A stretch of 64,000 nt of DNA from Meira nashicola (taxonomy: Eukaryota; Basidiomycota; Exobasidiomycetes; Exobasidiales; Brachybasidiaceae), in NCBI GenBank assembly GCA_001600355.1, contig BCJU01000004.1:558001-622000 (forward strand), written 5' to 3'. Below the pieces are notes generated by a model that was given only the letters and a program-made list of their open reading frames with translations, ran no database searches and was not told the origin of the DNA. Shown one piece after another: positions 40,816 to 51,789 of this stretch. Each line of letters starts with the position of its first letter. Position 1 is the first letter of the stretch. The translations under genes and the position numbers were made by a program.

Positions 40816-42219
40816 ATGTCTTTACCATCTGAACAAGTCGATGGGACTATTCAAGATGTACGCTCTTCAAATGGCCAAGAAGGTACGAATTCAAACTTGA
40901 ATCAAAGAGCAAGTCGATCACCACTTCGATTTGCACGTTTTCGTCAAACTCGAGTTGCTTCTGTTTCACCTACGCCCACTCTTGTTGGTGGAGGAGGTAG
41001 AAGTGCAAGTAGAAGTAGAGGTCGTGATCAAAGTCAAAATCGTGGTGCAAGTTTTTCAAATGGTGGTGAGATGAAGAATAGAAGTATAAGTCGCGTACGT
41101 GATGGTTCACGGGATACAAGAACTTTAGCCGATGTACCAGAATCAGAAAGAAGTCAAAACGAACAAAAGCCAAATAAAGATGATCAAGAACAACCAAAAA
41201 ATATATCTTCATCAGATCCAAAGAAGCCTTATTATGCACGTCTTTTACCACACCCTATACCACACTTTCTCGGTTATCGAAAACCTATTGATCAAATCAA
41301 TCCACGTCATCGTGATGTGAAACCTCATCCGAGTATAATACCAATCATTCATAAAGTTCCACTAGCGTTGGAAAGCGTTTTATGGTCTTTCATTGGAGCA
41401 TTTGTAGGAATTGCAATCGTACTTCTTGTTTTTACAAGACCAAAGCATTTCACTTCTTCTTCTGATGTTCCACCGCATACATGGGCATCTCCTGCAATTA
41501 TTGGTAGCTTTGGTGCTTCAAGTGTTTTAATTTATGCTGTTCCTGCAAGTCCATTAAGTCAACCTCGTTGTTTCGTTGGCGGTCAATTCCTTTCTGCTTT
41601 AATTGGAGTTTGTATTACGAAATTATTCAATCTTGCCGGTTCACCAACGTATAATATCATGTTAACAGATCGTTCAAATTCTGTCGTTTGGGTAACGGGA
41701 GCTCTTGCAACTGCATTATCAATCACTCTAATGTTAATCACTGGTACAATTCATCCGCCCGGAGGTGCAACTGCTGTTTTATGTGCTACCAATCCAGAAG
41801 TTTCACGTTTAGGTTGGAAAGTTTTACCTGTTGTGCTTTTATCGTCAGTTTTAATGTTAGTTTGGAATCTGATTTGGATGAATCTTGGTAGAAGGAAATA
41901 TCCAAATGAATGGATGATCCCTGCTCCTGCTACGGTACAAGATGGATATTTATTAAAAGCTGTCTTTGATCTCATCTCGAGCAAATACAACAAGAAACAA
42001 GATTCCGTCAAAGATGAAGAAAAAGCCACAACAACACCATCTTCTGGCCAAACGAGAAAAGCAAGTCCATCACAATCTACTCCTCAAGCTCCTACGAATT
42101 CGTCCAATCCTTGGCAAGATGAAGGAAATTGGCAATCAAAGCAAAATGGATCAGCAGAACCAGAATCAACACAACAAGTAGAACGTCCTTCTAGATGGTC
42201 CAACATCTCACCACAATAA
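40816..42219 (+). CDS. HPP-family integral membrane protein
   Basis: 467 aa. The first ~155 residues are disordered, with a cluster of RSASRSRGRDQ-type repeats. The membrane part follows: LESVLWSFIGAFVGIAIVLLVF, PAIIGSFGASSVLIYAVPASPLSQPR, FVGGQFLSALIGVCI and the signature GTIHPPGGATAVLCAT that names the family (His-Pro-Pro). A final helix (VLPVVLLSSVLMLVWNLIWMNLG) precedes a Ser/Gln-rich tail. Plant and cyanobacterial HPP proteins have been linked to nitrite transport; fungal members are uncharacterised, so substrate is open. The ATG at 40816 is preferred over an upstream frame that begins without good context. Confidence 0.88.
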   Translation: MSLPSEQVDGTIQDVRSSNGQEGTNSNLNQRASRSPLRFARFRQTRVASVSPTPTLVGGGGRSASRSRGRDQSQNRGASFSNGGEMKNRSISRVRDGSRDTRTLADVPESERSQNEQKPNKDDQEQPKNISSSDPKKPYYARLLPHPIPHFLGYRKPIDQINPRHRDVKPHPSIIPIIHKVPLALESVLWSFIGAFVGIAIVLLVFTRPKHFTSSSDVPPHTWASPAIIGSFGASSVLIYAVPASPLSQPRCFVGGQFLSALIGVCITKLFNLAGSPTYNIMLTDRSNSVVWVTGALATALSITLMLITGTIHPPGGATAVLCATNPEVSRLGWKVLPVVLLSSVLMLVWNLIWMNLGRRKYPNEWMIPAPATVQDGYLLKAVFDLISSKYNKKQDSVKDEEKATTTPSSGQTRKASPSQSTPQAPTNSSNPWQDEGNWQSKQNGSAEPESTQQVERPSRWSNISPQ

Positions 42220-42293
42220 ATGTACAGTCTCTTTTTTTGTCAATCTTTGAACAATTGTTACATTTTTTAATTCATCTGCTGATGTCATATCAA

Positions 42294-43970
42294 TTACATG
42301 TGTGCGTGGGGGTCTTCCTCTTGAGGTGGCGGCTGAACGCGAACTGCATCATCAATACGTAAGAGACCAGTTGCAGCTTCTAATGCACTCTTTAGACTGC
42401 GTGTCTTGCTCACTGTTGGTTCTAAAACACCGGCACGTAAGTTATCACGTACTTGTCCGTTCAAAAGATCTAATCCATAGAATCTTAAATTGCGTTTGGG
42501 ATCATTAGGGCCGGCATTCTGTGCAGCATTATGGTATGCACGTAGCTTGGCAACCAAATCGGTGCTATCCTTTGCTGCATTGACAGCTAATACTTTGGGA
42601 ATAACCAATAATGCTTGTGCAAATTCGGCAATAGCTAATTGTTCACGACTGCCTAAAGTGGTTGCAAAGTTTTCCAAGTAGATGCTCAAAGCAGATTCTA
42701 CAGCACCACCTCCGGGAACAACACTTCCGCTTTCCAGTGTTCTCTTGATAACTGAAAGGCTGTCATGTAGCGAGCGTTCCATTTCATCCAACATGTAATC
42801 ATTTGCACCACGCAAGATAATTGAAGAGCTACTGACTGTCTTTGTTCCTCTGATCAAAATTAATTCATCATCTGAAATACGCTCTTGCACAACTTCTTCT
42901 GCCTGACCTAAACTGCTTGCTTCGAATGTTTCATCTCCTTCTAAATTGGCCAAACTACTGACCAATTGACCTCCCGTAGCTTTTGCAATTCGGCGAAGGT
43001 CTTCCTTGCGACATCTTCTAACAGCCATTGCGCCAGCTTCAACGAACTCTTTCAAACATAAATCATCAATACCCTTTGTTGTCAAGATGACATTTGCCCC
43101 GGCAGCCAAAATCTTACGGACACGTTCCAAGACGATTTCACTTTCTCTTGCACGAATTTTCTCCAACTGATCAGGATCATCGATTGTGACATGGACACCC
43201 ATATGCATTCTCTGCTTATGTAGATTGATGTCCAAGCATGCAATCTTTGCATTACGAACACGTGTCTTGATCGCTTGCGAAGCCACTGTGCAATTTAATG
43301 CGTATCCGTTGACAAAGATTGATTCTCTTGCTGATTTACCATGTGCTTTTAACACGTTGACTGCTTTGACAGGGTATTTAATCTCTCCTCTTGGGTTGAG
43401 CGTTTTGACAGCTAACATTGCATCAACAGCCAATTGAGCGAAAAAGTCGTCATCGCTACCAATCACTTTACTGGACATACTTGTCTTTGCGACATTGATC
43501 AAACTCTCTTTGCCCAAAGTGTCAACTTTTGTGGATAGTTGATCTTGCATATATTTCACTGCTTCACGACATGCCAGTCTGTATCCTGTGATGATAGTTG
43601 TTGGGTGGATTTTGTTTTTTACCAATTCGTTTGCTCTTCTCAATAATTCAGCTGCAATGATAACAACTGAGGTGGTACCATCACCAACCTCTTTGTCCTG
43701 TTGAGTTGCTAATTCGACCAAAATTCTTCCCGCAGGTTGATCAACTTCGAGTAGTTGTAAGATTGTTGCACCATCATTAGAGATTGTCATATCTCCAATA
43801 TCATCTACCAACATTTTATCCAAACCTACAGGTCCCAAAGACGATTTAACGATATTTGCAATCGATTGAGCGGCAAGAACGTTTTGATCACGAATCTCTT
43901 GTCCTGACATACGTTCACCTCCGATAAACAAGCCCGCATTTCGCGGATCTTTGTGGAATAATTGTGCCAT
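42294..43970 (-). CDS. CCT1: T-complex protein 1 subunit alpha
   Basis: 558 aa, one of eight paralogous subunits of the cytosolic chaperonin TRiC/CCT that folds actin and tubulin. Diagnostic sequence: [29 protein letters not shown], the ATP-binding [21 protein letters not shown], and VPGGGAVE near the C-terminus. The alpha identity rests on the [12 protein letters not shown](M/V)T(I) context, the [12 protein letters not shown] loop and the length. The ATG at 43970 is chosen; the longer frame starts at TTG. Convergent with HPP (74 bp between stops) and divergent from GPN3. Confidence 0.94.
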   Translation of the reverse strand: MAQLFHKDPRNAGLFIGGERMSGQEIRDQNVLAAQSIANIVKSSLGPVGLDKMLVDDIGDMTISNDGATILQLLEVDQPAGRILVELATQQDKEVGDGTTSVVIIAAELLRRANELVKNKIHPTTIITGYRLACREAVKYMQDQLSTKVDTLGKESLINVAKTSMSSKVIGSDDDFFAQLAVDAMLAVKTLNPRGEIKYPVKAVNVLKAHGKSARESIFVNGYALNCTVASQAIKTRVRNAKIACLDINLHKQRMHMGVHVTIDDPDQLEKIRARESEIVLERVRKILAAGANVILTTKGIDDLCLKEFVEAGAMAVRRCRKEDLRRIAKATGGQLVSSLANLEGDETFEASSLGQAEEVVQERISDDELILIRGTKTVSSSSIILRGANDYMLDEMERSLHDSLSVIKRTLESGSVVPGGGAVESALSIYLENFATTLGSREQLAIAEFAQALLVIPKVLAVNAAKDSTDLVAKLRAYHNAAQNAGPNDPKRNLRFYGLDLLNGQVRDNLRAGVLEPTVSKTRSLKSALEAATGLLRIDDAVRVQPPPQEEDPHAHM

Positions 43971-44294
43971 GATGATCAAAAATCTGGCCAAGAAAGTCTA
44001 TGTGAAGGCAAGAAAGAAAGCCTACAATGCAACTTGTTGGTTTATGATTTCTGCTCAATGTTGCACAGACAATTTAGCGTTGAAACTGCTCTTTTGCCTG
44101 AAAAGAAGGCTAACTTCTCTTATTGCAATAGAACGCGCGAGAAGAAAGTCCAAAATGCATTCAAGCTTGTGATGTTTTTGTACACGTGATATGGCATTGG
44201 AATTTTTCCTAAAGATAGCTTATTTTGTGAACAATTCCCATGATTGCTCCACTCTTGTTGCATTCATCCATACTCGTGATCAATATAGTCAAAG
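43971..44294. other. divergent promoter CCT1 / GPN3
   Basis: 324 bp between divergent starts; no additional feature seen. Confidence 0.4.
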
Positions 44295-45297
44295 ATGGGA
44301 AAGTATGCATGTATGCTCACAGGGCCTGCAGGTGCTGGAAAATCTACATTAGCGGCCGCTTTGATCACACATGCACAAGCATCAGGACGAAATGTACATC
44401 TGTTCAACTTGGATCCTGCTGCTGAACGATTTGAATTTGCACCTTCGATCGATATTAAAGAGCTGATCAGTTTGGAAGACGTCATGACAGAAATGGAATT
44501 AGGACCTAATGGTGGTCTAGTGTTTTGCTTTGAGTGAGTAGATAAGGATTGAATTTTATTTCAAGCATGTGCATTTCCTGACGATTGTCACTCTTTCCCT
44601 TATTAGATATCTGATGGACAACATAGATTGGCTATCCGAACAATTATCAGAATACAACGATGATTATTTGATCATCGATTGTCCCGGCCAAATTGAATTA
44701 TATACCCATACTTCACTACTTTCAAGATTTATCAATACCCTTTCTTCAGCATTCAATTATCGTGTTATGGCATGTTACTTATTGGAGAGCAACTTTATCG
44801 ATGACGTAAACAAGTATTTTGCTGGAACGTTGAGCGCAATGAGCAGTATGGTTAATTTGGAGGTTCCAATGATTAATGTTTTGAGCAAAGTAGATTTGCT
44901 GAAAAAAGGCGAAGCTGGAAGCTCAAGACATTTAATAGCAAGAGCGGGAAGGACGGGAAAGGATTTGGAAAGGTGGGTAAATGCGTAAGAAGCGTAAAGC
45001 GTATGGCGGGAGTAGCTAATATTTTNTTTTCTCCACAGATTCCTGGATCCGGATCCGACACTTATCTTATCAGAGGCAAATTCTCACAATCCCAAATTTT
45101 ACAATCTGAATAAGGCCATCGTTCAGCTGATTGAAGATTTCAGTTTGATTAACTTTCATCCTTTAGATTTGACATCAGAAGATTCGGTCGGAGATCTTTT
45201 GAGTCACATTGATAATTGTATGCAATACGGAGAAGATGAGGAACCGAAAGAGCCAAAAGATATGGATATGGGCGATTTCGCTGAAGCAGAAGAATGA
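44295..45297 (+). CDS. GPN3: GPN-loop GTPase 3
   Basis: Three exons: 44295..44533, 44607..44972, 45039..45297; introns 73 and 66 nt, 287 aa. The P-loop is GPAGAGKST (residues 10-18), the family-defining Gly-Pro-Asn loop is in ELGPNGGLVF, switch II is IDCPGQIELY, and the specificity motif is NVLSKVDLL. The C-terminal part (NSHNPKFYNLNKAIVQLIED, DLTSEDSVGDLLSHIDNCMQYGEDEE) fits GPN3 rather than GPN1/2. GPN GTPases help assemble and import RNA polymerase II. Intron 2 contains one ambiguous base at 45026 that does not affect the coding sequence. Confidence 0.92.
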
Positions 45298-46885
<1,588 letters not shown>

Positions 46886-47042
46886 AATTTGACTCATATC
46901 TCAAAAGTCCATTCTCTCTTGTTCTTCATTATGCAAAACGGACATGCTCTATGCAATACATCTCATTAATTATTTGATAAGATTGGCATGTTTGCTTGTT
47001 TGACTGAAACCTATTGTACATTTTACAGTGAATCTTTTGCTG

Positions 47043-50000
47043 CTAGTCAACATCTGAGAGAGCTGCAATTGTCGGTATATCCACACGAGAGTAACATGTT
47101 CCGATGTGACTTGCATCCATCGAGCAACCAGCAATGGCAAAATTGAAGCTCCTAAAATCTTCACACAACCAATGTTGCATGTTCATCAAAGTTCCGTGAG
47201 TCTCTCGATCAAGTTCCAGCGTGAATCGAACAATATCATCCGGTAATGGCTCCGGTCCACCCGGTCTCTGATCTGGATAACACTTGGCAATGTTTGTCCA
47301 CATCGTCCTACACTTGTCCAAGCTTTCCAGCACGGAAGTGCCGTAGTCGCGAATCAGCATTTCAAACTCTGTTGCAAGAAAGTTATCCAATCCCAACACT
47401 TGCTTGAGGAAATCGCCCATTCGATGATTTTCAATCAGTACTTCAATCGCAAACGGCTGCCACGGATGGCACAACGTCTTCCCCGGCGCATCAAACACAT
47501 TGATTACATTATTTGTTTTCCTTTCTTCTTCTCTCTGACGTCCTTGACACCATTCGATTAATTTGCACACTAAGGCACCTAAGCTGTACATTAGCAATTG
47601 TGGCTTCTCCTTTCTCCAAATGTACTTCAGTTCTGGTACAATCTCGTCTGTGTTTTGCTGGTATCTGATGAATACAAAATTTGATTGGGTGAGACAATGG
47701 CGCTCCTCGTCTCCTAGTGGCTGGCTTGGGTCACGGATCCACATTACGCAAGGTGGTTTATCTTTTTTTCTCAAATAATCATCAAATTCTGGTCGAAAGC
47801 CGCCCTTTTGGTGGAGTATGTACGTGATCAATGCATTCCGAGCTTCGTCACAAATTACATTTGCATCATGCTTTCGCTTCGGAACAATGTTGTAGTGAGT
47901 TCTGACAACATGATTCAATTCATTTGTCCACGGCCACCGTTTCGCAATTTTCAGTACTTCTGGATTTATCCTATTTGGTTCAGTACTGCTTCGCCTCCTT
48001 CCACAATCACTATCACCAGTCTCGCTTGCTGCGTTTGAAGAGGGTGTGTTTGGGGACATTGTCTCGTGTTTCTTGCCCCCAGCAACGATACCAGAGTCAC
48101 TTTTTGGAATGCTCCCATTGGTTCTCGCAACACCCAAAGATTCTTTTTGCGAGGGAAGAGGACCATCCCTACGCCAACAGGACGGCGTTGCTGGTGAGGT
48201 CGGAGAATTGATTTGAACACCTTGAAAGGAAGCATTGAGCGTGGCATCCGAACTGCAAAGCTGTGAGAGACGATCTGGATGCATTGAGCGCAAAGGGAAG
48301 TTGTGAGGTGCGTTAGTGTGATGATGACCATCGAAAGAATTTGATTGGCTTAGACCAGCACCTGCGGCATCACCTTTGTCTGCCAAGTCGTCATCATCCC
48401 ACCCGCCAGATTCACCCCCGGTCTTTGCTTGATTATCGATACCATTACCACCCCATGCAGCGTATGCTGACGATGTCTTAGGCGTTGCGTTCACATTCAT
48501 GCCTGATCGATGTTCATCAAGGCGCTCACAGTCGCTTTTCTTTTCCTTGTAAGGAAGGGATTTGTGATACGGGGTGGTTTTGGTCATTTGGCTAGCGGAA
48601 TTGTTTCGTGTACTCTTCCCACCATTTTCCTCATCTGCGCCCCAACCATAAGATACACTTTTTGTGTCTGCCATGTCGGTGTCTGTCTCCGGCATTGCAC
48701 TGATGTCCCATTCAGATTCGAATCCGTTACTTTGAGACTGCGTCAGACCTTTTGCTTTGTCCGCCTCTTGATGGACACTTTCTTTGGTCTGGTCAAGAAT
48801 TGGATGAGCATCAGGAATGTCCCAGTCATCATTTGCCTGTTGACCAATGCGATTTCTTGAGCTATTCAAATTGATGTCAAAACGCCGATCTACCTCTCGC
48901 GTAGAGTCAGGCTGCGTGAATGAGACAATTTGGTTGATGTTATTGTTTACTATGCTTCTCGACGTTGACAAAGATAGACGCCTCCTTCTCCTCTCCTCTG
49001 GCTGCCTTGACAGACGATGGAGCGGGTCATCGGGACCGTCTAAGACTATAATTTTTCTCTTGCAAGATTGCTTTGGGATGGTCTCGATTGATGATCCGGC
49101 TTGGGGTATTGGTGATGTTACCGCTAAGTCGATCACTTGATTACTGGAAGCAGGCCTTGTCTTTCGTTGTGATGGATACTCTTCTCCAACACTCTCATCG
49201 ACATCCACATTTGCATTTTGTGCACGTCTGCGTACAGGTAGCACACTGGGCGCAAACGTTCTTGCGTAAGCTAATCGTTCTCCTTCCGATTGACTTGCGC
49301 TTTCCTTTTGTTGCAATTCATGATGGTGGCTTTCGTTGCCCTCTCGGAGCTCTCCATCACGAGACTCTGTAGAAGACATGGTTACGGCGGAATTGGATCG
49401 TGACGCAGAGATCACCGGCTTGGAGTTCGAGGTAAGCTGCAGCGATGCTTCTCCAGTACTAGATCGAGAGGCATGGGAATCAGATGTGGGAAGAGGCATG
49501 TAGTCATCCTGCAAGGAATCTACATAGTCCTCATCGTCATCATTTTTGTCATCAGCAACGACGAACGCATCCAATGACGTTTCAGAGCGAGCCTGACCCT
49601 CGGAAGTTGGATGGAGAGGAGTCTGAAATAGATTTGCAACTGGTCTCTTCGCACCATTGCCATCTTTTCTAATATCCATGTTTGAGTCCTCTTGACTCTT
49701 GTCTTCGTTAGATGAGCTGTGACTTTTTTGCTTTTCCGATTTGGCTAGGCTGATATCTTTGCCCTGTCGATAAAGCTTTAATTGGCGCAACCTGAAACGG
49801 TCACGGCGAATATCATTCACTTTTCGCTTGCAAGCCAATTCTTTGCGCTTGAGGTCGTCACCTTTTATTTCCTCGTCGGTGTCACTACTTTCAAGCTGTA
49901 GTTCGCTATCGCTCATTCCATCATCATCCTTTTTGTATGTATTTGCAGGACGTTTTGTTCCAAACATTTTTTTTTGTGTCTTCCAGAATTCGTCAATGCA

Positions 50001-50900
50001 ATTGCGGAAGGTAAAATTCTTTCCAGGCTCCCAAGAGTTGCTCCAATCTTGATAATTTTTCCATTTGACTCGATATTGTACAAATTTCTTACGTGGATGA
50101 CGTCTCCAACGTATAATTCTTTCCACATCAAAGTCGCCATCCTCGTCCTGATTTAAAAAGTATTCCAACCATTTTTCAGCATCTACTTGTTCCCATGGTC
50201 CCATTCCTTCTTCTTCACTTGTGCCATCGGCTATAGTTGGAGCTTGACTACCAGTCTCTTTCTCCCTTTGCGTGATCTTTTCTTTTTCCGGTACGATGCT
50301 TTTCTTGCGGGTAGGTAAATCATGTTGTTCATCTGCCTCGTCACTGGAAATCTCGATGGTGTTGGATGATTTGAAAAACCTTTGAGATTGTAGCGACATT
50401 TCTACAGCAGACTCATCACCGTCACTGGAATGTGAGACAGCTTTTCTTTTTGATCGCTTCTTGCGACTACCAGAAAGGACTGGTCGCATTTCTCCTTCAT
50501 CCTCCGTATCTACATCAATGCTTGGATCAGGGTTGACTACTATCTCACCATTTTGTATCTCTGAATCGCTGCCAGTATCTGACTCGTTGCTGCGAAATAG
50601 AGGTGCTGTCAATGATGTTGCAGTGTCTTGATTTGGCTCTGTTTGGAAATTAAACGTTGAGTCAGATTGTGAAGGACGAGGCTTTGGTCTTCCATTTGAT
50701 TGTGAAGATGATTGCGATTGTTTTGGTCTTTCCGTGTCTCCGCTTTTGGAGCTACTTGACACGTTATCCTTACTTCTACAATCTTCCTTCTCAACATTTG
50801 ATGGGCGTCCATAATGCACAACGCGCGTTTTCTTTGAGACAAGCATAGTATCTTCCTCGTTTGAATTTTTATTTCCAAGAAATGCATGAAACAACTTCAT
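47043..50900 (-). CDS. large chromodomain protein, C-terminal region of unknown function
   Basis: Single exon, 1,285 aa from the ATG at 50900 (the longer frame begins at TTG). A chromodomain lies at ~250-310 (FDVERIIRWRRHPRKKFVQYR, VKWKNYQDWSNSWEP), retaining the aromatic positions that cage methyl-lysine: Phe at the start, and Trp/Trp in the WKNY...NSWEP part. Upstream and downstream are long, acidic, Ser-rich disordered stretches. The last ~300 residues (from about VLKIAKRWPWTNELNHVV) look folded, with conserved-looking WIRDP, FVFIRYQQNTDEIVPELKYIW and a helical end, but I do not recognise that domain. No SET, helicase or chromoshadow domain was seen. Probably a nuclear reader of H3K9 or H3K27 methylation; that is inference. 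Confidence 0.7.
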   Translation of the reverse strand: MKLFHAFLGNKNSNEEDTMLVSKKTRVVHYGRPSNVEKEDCRSKDNVSSSSKSGDTERPKQSQSSSQSNGRPKPRPSQSDSTFNFQTEPNQDTATSLTAPLFRSNESDTGSDSEIQNGEIVVNPDPSIDVDTEDEGEMRPVLSGSRKKRSKRKAVSHSSDGDESAVEMSLQSQRFFKSSNTIEISSDEADEQHDLPTRKKSIVPEKEKITQREKETGSQAPTIADGTSEEEGMGPWEQVDAEKWLEYFLNQDEDGDFDVERIIRWRRHPRKKFVQYRVKWKNYQDWSNSWEPGKNFTFRNCIDEFWKTQKKMFGTKRPANTYKKDDDGMSDSELQLESSDTDEEIKGDDLKRKELACKRKVNDIRRDRFRLRQLKLYRQGKDISLAKSEKQKSHSSSNEDKSQEDSNMDIRKDGNGAKRPVANLFQTPLHPTSEGQARSETSLDAFVVADDKNDDDEDYVDSLQDDYMPLPTSDSHASRSSTGEASLQLTSNSKPVISASRSNSAVTMSSTESRDGELREGNESHHHELQQKESASQSEGERLAYARTFAPSVLPVRRRAQNANVDVDESVGEEYPSQRKTRPASSNQVIDLAVTSPIPQAGSSIETIPKQSCKRKIIVLDGPDDPLHRLSRQPEERRRRRLSLSTSRSIVNNNINQIVSFTQPDSTREVDRRFDINLNSSRNRIGQQANDDWDIPDAHPILDQTKESVHQEADKAKGLTQSQSNGFESEWDISAMPETDTDMADTKSVSYGWGADEENGGKSTRNNSASQMTKTTPYHKSLPYKEKKSDCERLDEHRSGMNVNATPKTSSAYAAWGGNGIDNQAKTGGESGGWDDDDLADKGDAAGAGLSQSNSFDGHHHTNAPHNFPLRSMHPDRLSQLCSSDATLNASFQGVQINSPTSPATPSCWRRDGPLPSQKESLGVARTNGSIPKSDSGIVAGGKKHETMSPNTPSSNAASETGDSDCGRRRSSTEPNRINPEVLKIAKRWPWTNELNHVVRTHYNIVPKRKHDANVICDEARNALITYILHQKGGFRPEFDDYLRKKDKPPCVMWIRDPSQPLGDEERHCLTQSNFVFIRYQQNTDEIVPELKYIWRKEKPQLLMYSLGALVCKLIEWCQGRQREEERKTNNVINVFDAPGKTLCHPWQPFAIEVLIENHRMGDFLKQVLGLDNFLATEFEMLIRDYGTSVLESLDKCRTMWTNIAKCYPDQRPGGPEPLPDDIVRFTLELDRETHGTLMNMQHWLCEDFRSFNFAIAGCSMDASHIGTCYSRVDIPTIAALSDVD

Positions 50901-51789
50901 CCAAGTGATGGTAGAAAGAAAAAAATGTGCATACAATCGACAATTTTATTTTCAAGATGAAGGCAAGAACACCAAATAAAATGATAATGAATTTTGGAGT
51001 GTCTCGCGTGATTGATCTGACCGCAAAAAAAGCAGCAACTTTCCCATCAAGAATAATCACTTTCCGTGTTTTGTATGATTTGCGTATATTGTCCACTCAG
51101 ATGTAAATATGCCTCTGGTGCACTTTTGTCTGCGAAGCCCAATCGAAACACACTTTGGCTTTGCAGCAAGAGCGGCTGCCCGTCCTGCTTTTTTGGCTTT
51201 TGAGTATATGCAGTGATAAAATGCCAAATTGAAGCCGAAATTGGGTGATTTAGCCCAGTCCGAAAGAAAATGGGTCAAAATGTGACATGTCGGTTTGCAA
51301 AAGTCACGTTGATAAGCGGGTGTGGGGTTCTGATTATGGTTTTGATCGATTGACAAGTTCGCATTATCTCGATCGGAGAGATTGGGTTGGAAGAGAAGAA
51401 GAAAGAAGAGATATATCTCATAGCATGCACATTCAGCCAGAAACACATCAAAATCTAATCAATACATTGGTCTTTGTGTATTAAGAACTAATTTATATAT
51501 TGGTCTTTGTGCATCAATTCTTAATAAAGAAGAACAAAGGGATCCAAGTGCAGCAACGTGGGTACAGAACGAAAAAAAGGGCCCTTGTGCTCGCTGAGAT
51601 ACAAGATCTTTAAGCTTAAGCATGCGCTAGCGTATGTCTATCTTCGTTTTAGTGCTTTTTTGAGCTAGGTGCATATATTCACACTTGCTCATTCACAATT
51701 CAATTTCCAACCTATGAGTGATATTTGCGTGATGATTCTATGACAAGGATATTTGATTAAAACATAATAATACAAGGCATCACCATCAT
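50901..51789. other. intergenic region, chromodomain gene to PPX1
   Basis: 889 bp. A direct repeat of ATTGGTCTTTGTG occurs twice near 51466 and 51500, with a TTAAGAA/TTCTTAA inverted pair beside it. A 129-codon minus frame at 51057-51446 begins with TTG and has no protein-like features. Confidence 0.4.

Noticed and set aside
51057..51446. A 129-codon minus-strand frame upstream of the chromodomain gene.
   Set aside because: Begins at TTG, mixed composition, no domain or splice support; likely promoter sequence.
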